In this document: positions 5,942-6,070 of the stretch, piece by piece
Layout of the letters: the number at the start of each line of letters is the position of its first letter
Position numbering within the stretch: the stretch's first letter is position 1
Origin: JAKZSU01 sp047517485
GTDB taxonomy: Bacteria > Pseudomonadota > Alphaproteobacteria > UBA7887
DNA length: 6,070 nucleotides
Assembly: GCA_047517485.1 (NCBI GenBank)
Contig: JAKZSU010000242.1
Location: 1-6,070 of the forward strand
Direction: 5' to 3'
Notes under the pieces: generated by a model
The model's input: the letters and a program-made list of their open reading frames with translations, nothing else
Told to the model about the DNA's origin: nothing
Databases searched by the model: none
Made by a program: the position numbers and the translations under genes

Positions 5942-6070
5942 ACCCGGTTCCTTGGACACAAGTTTGTCTCACGCGGCGGGCCTGATTGAGATCGCGGCGT
6001 GCCACGCCTGACGAGCTTGAGCGGGGCTCAGGTAGCCGTTCTTTTCGACGATCCACTGGGCATTGTAGAG
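5934..6070 (-). mobile_element. End of an IS3-family-like insertion sequence (cut by window edge)
   Basis: The terminus appears to be at 5934, with the sequence TGTAGCGCACCC continuing into TTGGACACAAG. That is the TG....CCC....TGGACAC pattern seen at many IS3-family ends. About 35 bp inside it lies the stop codon of a transposase reading leftwards, the usual spacing for these elements. The rest of the element lies beyond 6070. A direct target duplication cannot be confirmed without the other end. Confidence 0.6.
5969..6070 (-). CDS. IS3-family-like transposase, C-terminal fragment
   Basis: Only the last 33 residues and the stop (5969-5971) are inside the window; the frame is open to the edge. 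The peptide has YNAQWIVEKNGYLSP followed by AQARQAW. This matches the extreme C-terminus of integrase-core (DDE) transposases, where a YN..W...K.GY.SP..AR pattern follows the last catalytic Glu helix. The catalytic residues are outside the window. Assignment to the IS3 family is supported by the adjacent IS end but rests on a short stretch. Confidence 0.62.
   Translation of the reverse strand, partial: LYNAQWIVEKNGYLSPAQARQAWHAAISIRPAA

Overview
The window looks like chromosomal DNA of a GC-rich proteobacterium, most likely an alphaproteobacterium. This is inferred from the GC-rich coding style, the character of the fhs product, a DUF4197 protein and IS3-type transposase DNA at the right edge. 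No rRNA or other reliable taxonomic marker is present, so the placement is tentative.

Layout, left to right. Positions 1-141 resemble the end of an insertion sequence: a nested hairpin, then two 11-bp direct repeats, then a TGT..-type terminus. Positions 333-2006 (+) encode a 557-aa vanadium-dependent haloperoxidase-like protein with all the expected vanadate-pocket residues. Converging on it and overlapping its stop by 7 bp is a two-gene minus-strand unit. This unit consists of an unrecognised 245-aa exported protein (3513-2776) followed 6 bp later by a DUF4197 exported protein (2769-2000). The DUF4197 gene is broken by a one-base deletion near 2413-2418. Divergent from that unit, fhs (3664-5373, +) encodes formate-tetrahydrofolate ligase and is preceded by a TTGACA promoter.

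Downstream of fhs is about 600 bp without a convincing gene. It starts with clustered DnaA-box-like sequences (5400-5420), then runs through an AT-rich stretch (about 39% GC over 5431-5660, only 20% over 5581-5640) flanked by two copies of the palindrome GTTCA-N5-TGAAC, and then has another consensus DnaA box at 5728-5736. It could be an origin-like element or a regulatory or foreign segment; nothing in the window proves either. The right edge (5934-6070) is the end of an IS3-family-like element with the C-terminus of its transposase.

Functionally, fhs feeds one-carbon metabolism (10-formyl-THF). The haloperoxidase-like enzyme and the two signal-peptide proteins probably act outside the cytoplasm. 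No pathway link among the four genes is visible. I saw no CRISPR array, tRNA, rRNA or recognisable defence system. The most distinctive unexplained structure is the 5380-5760 intergenic region.
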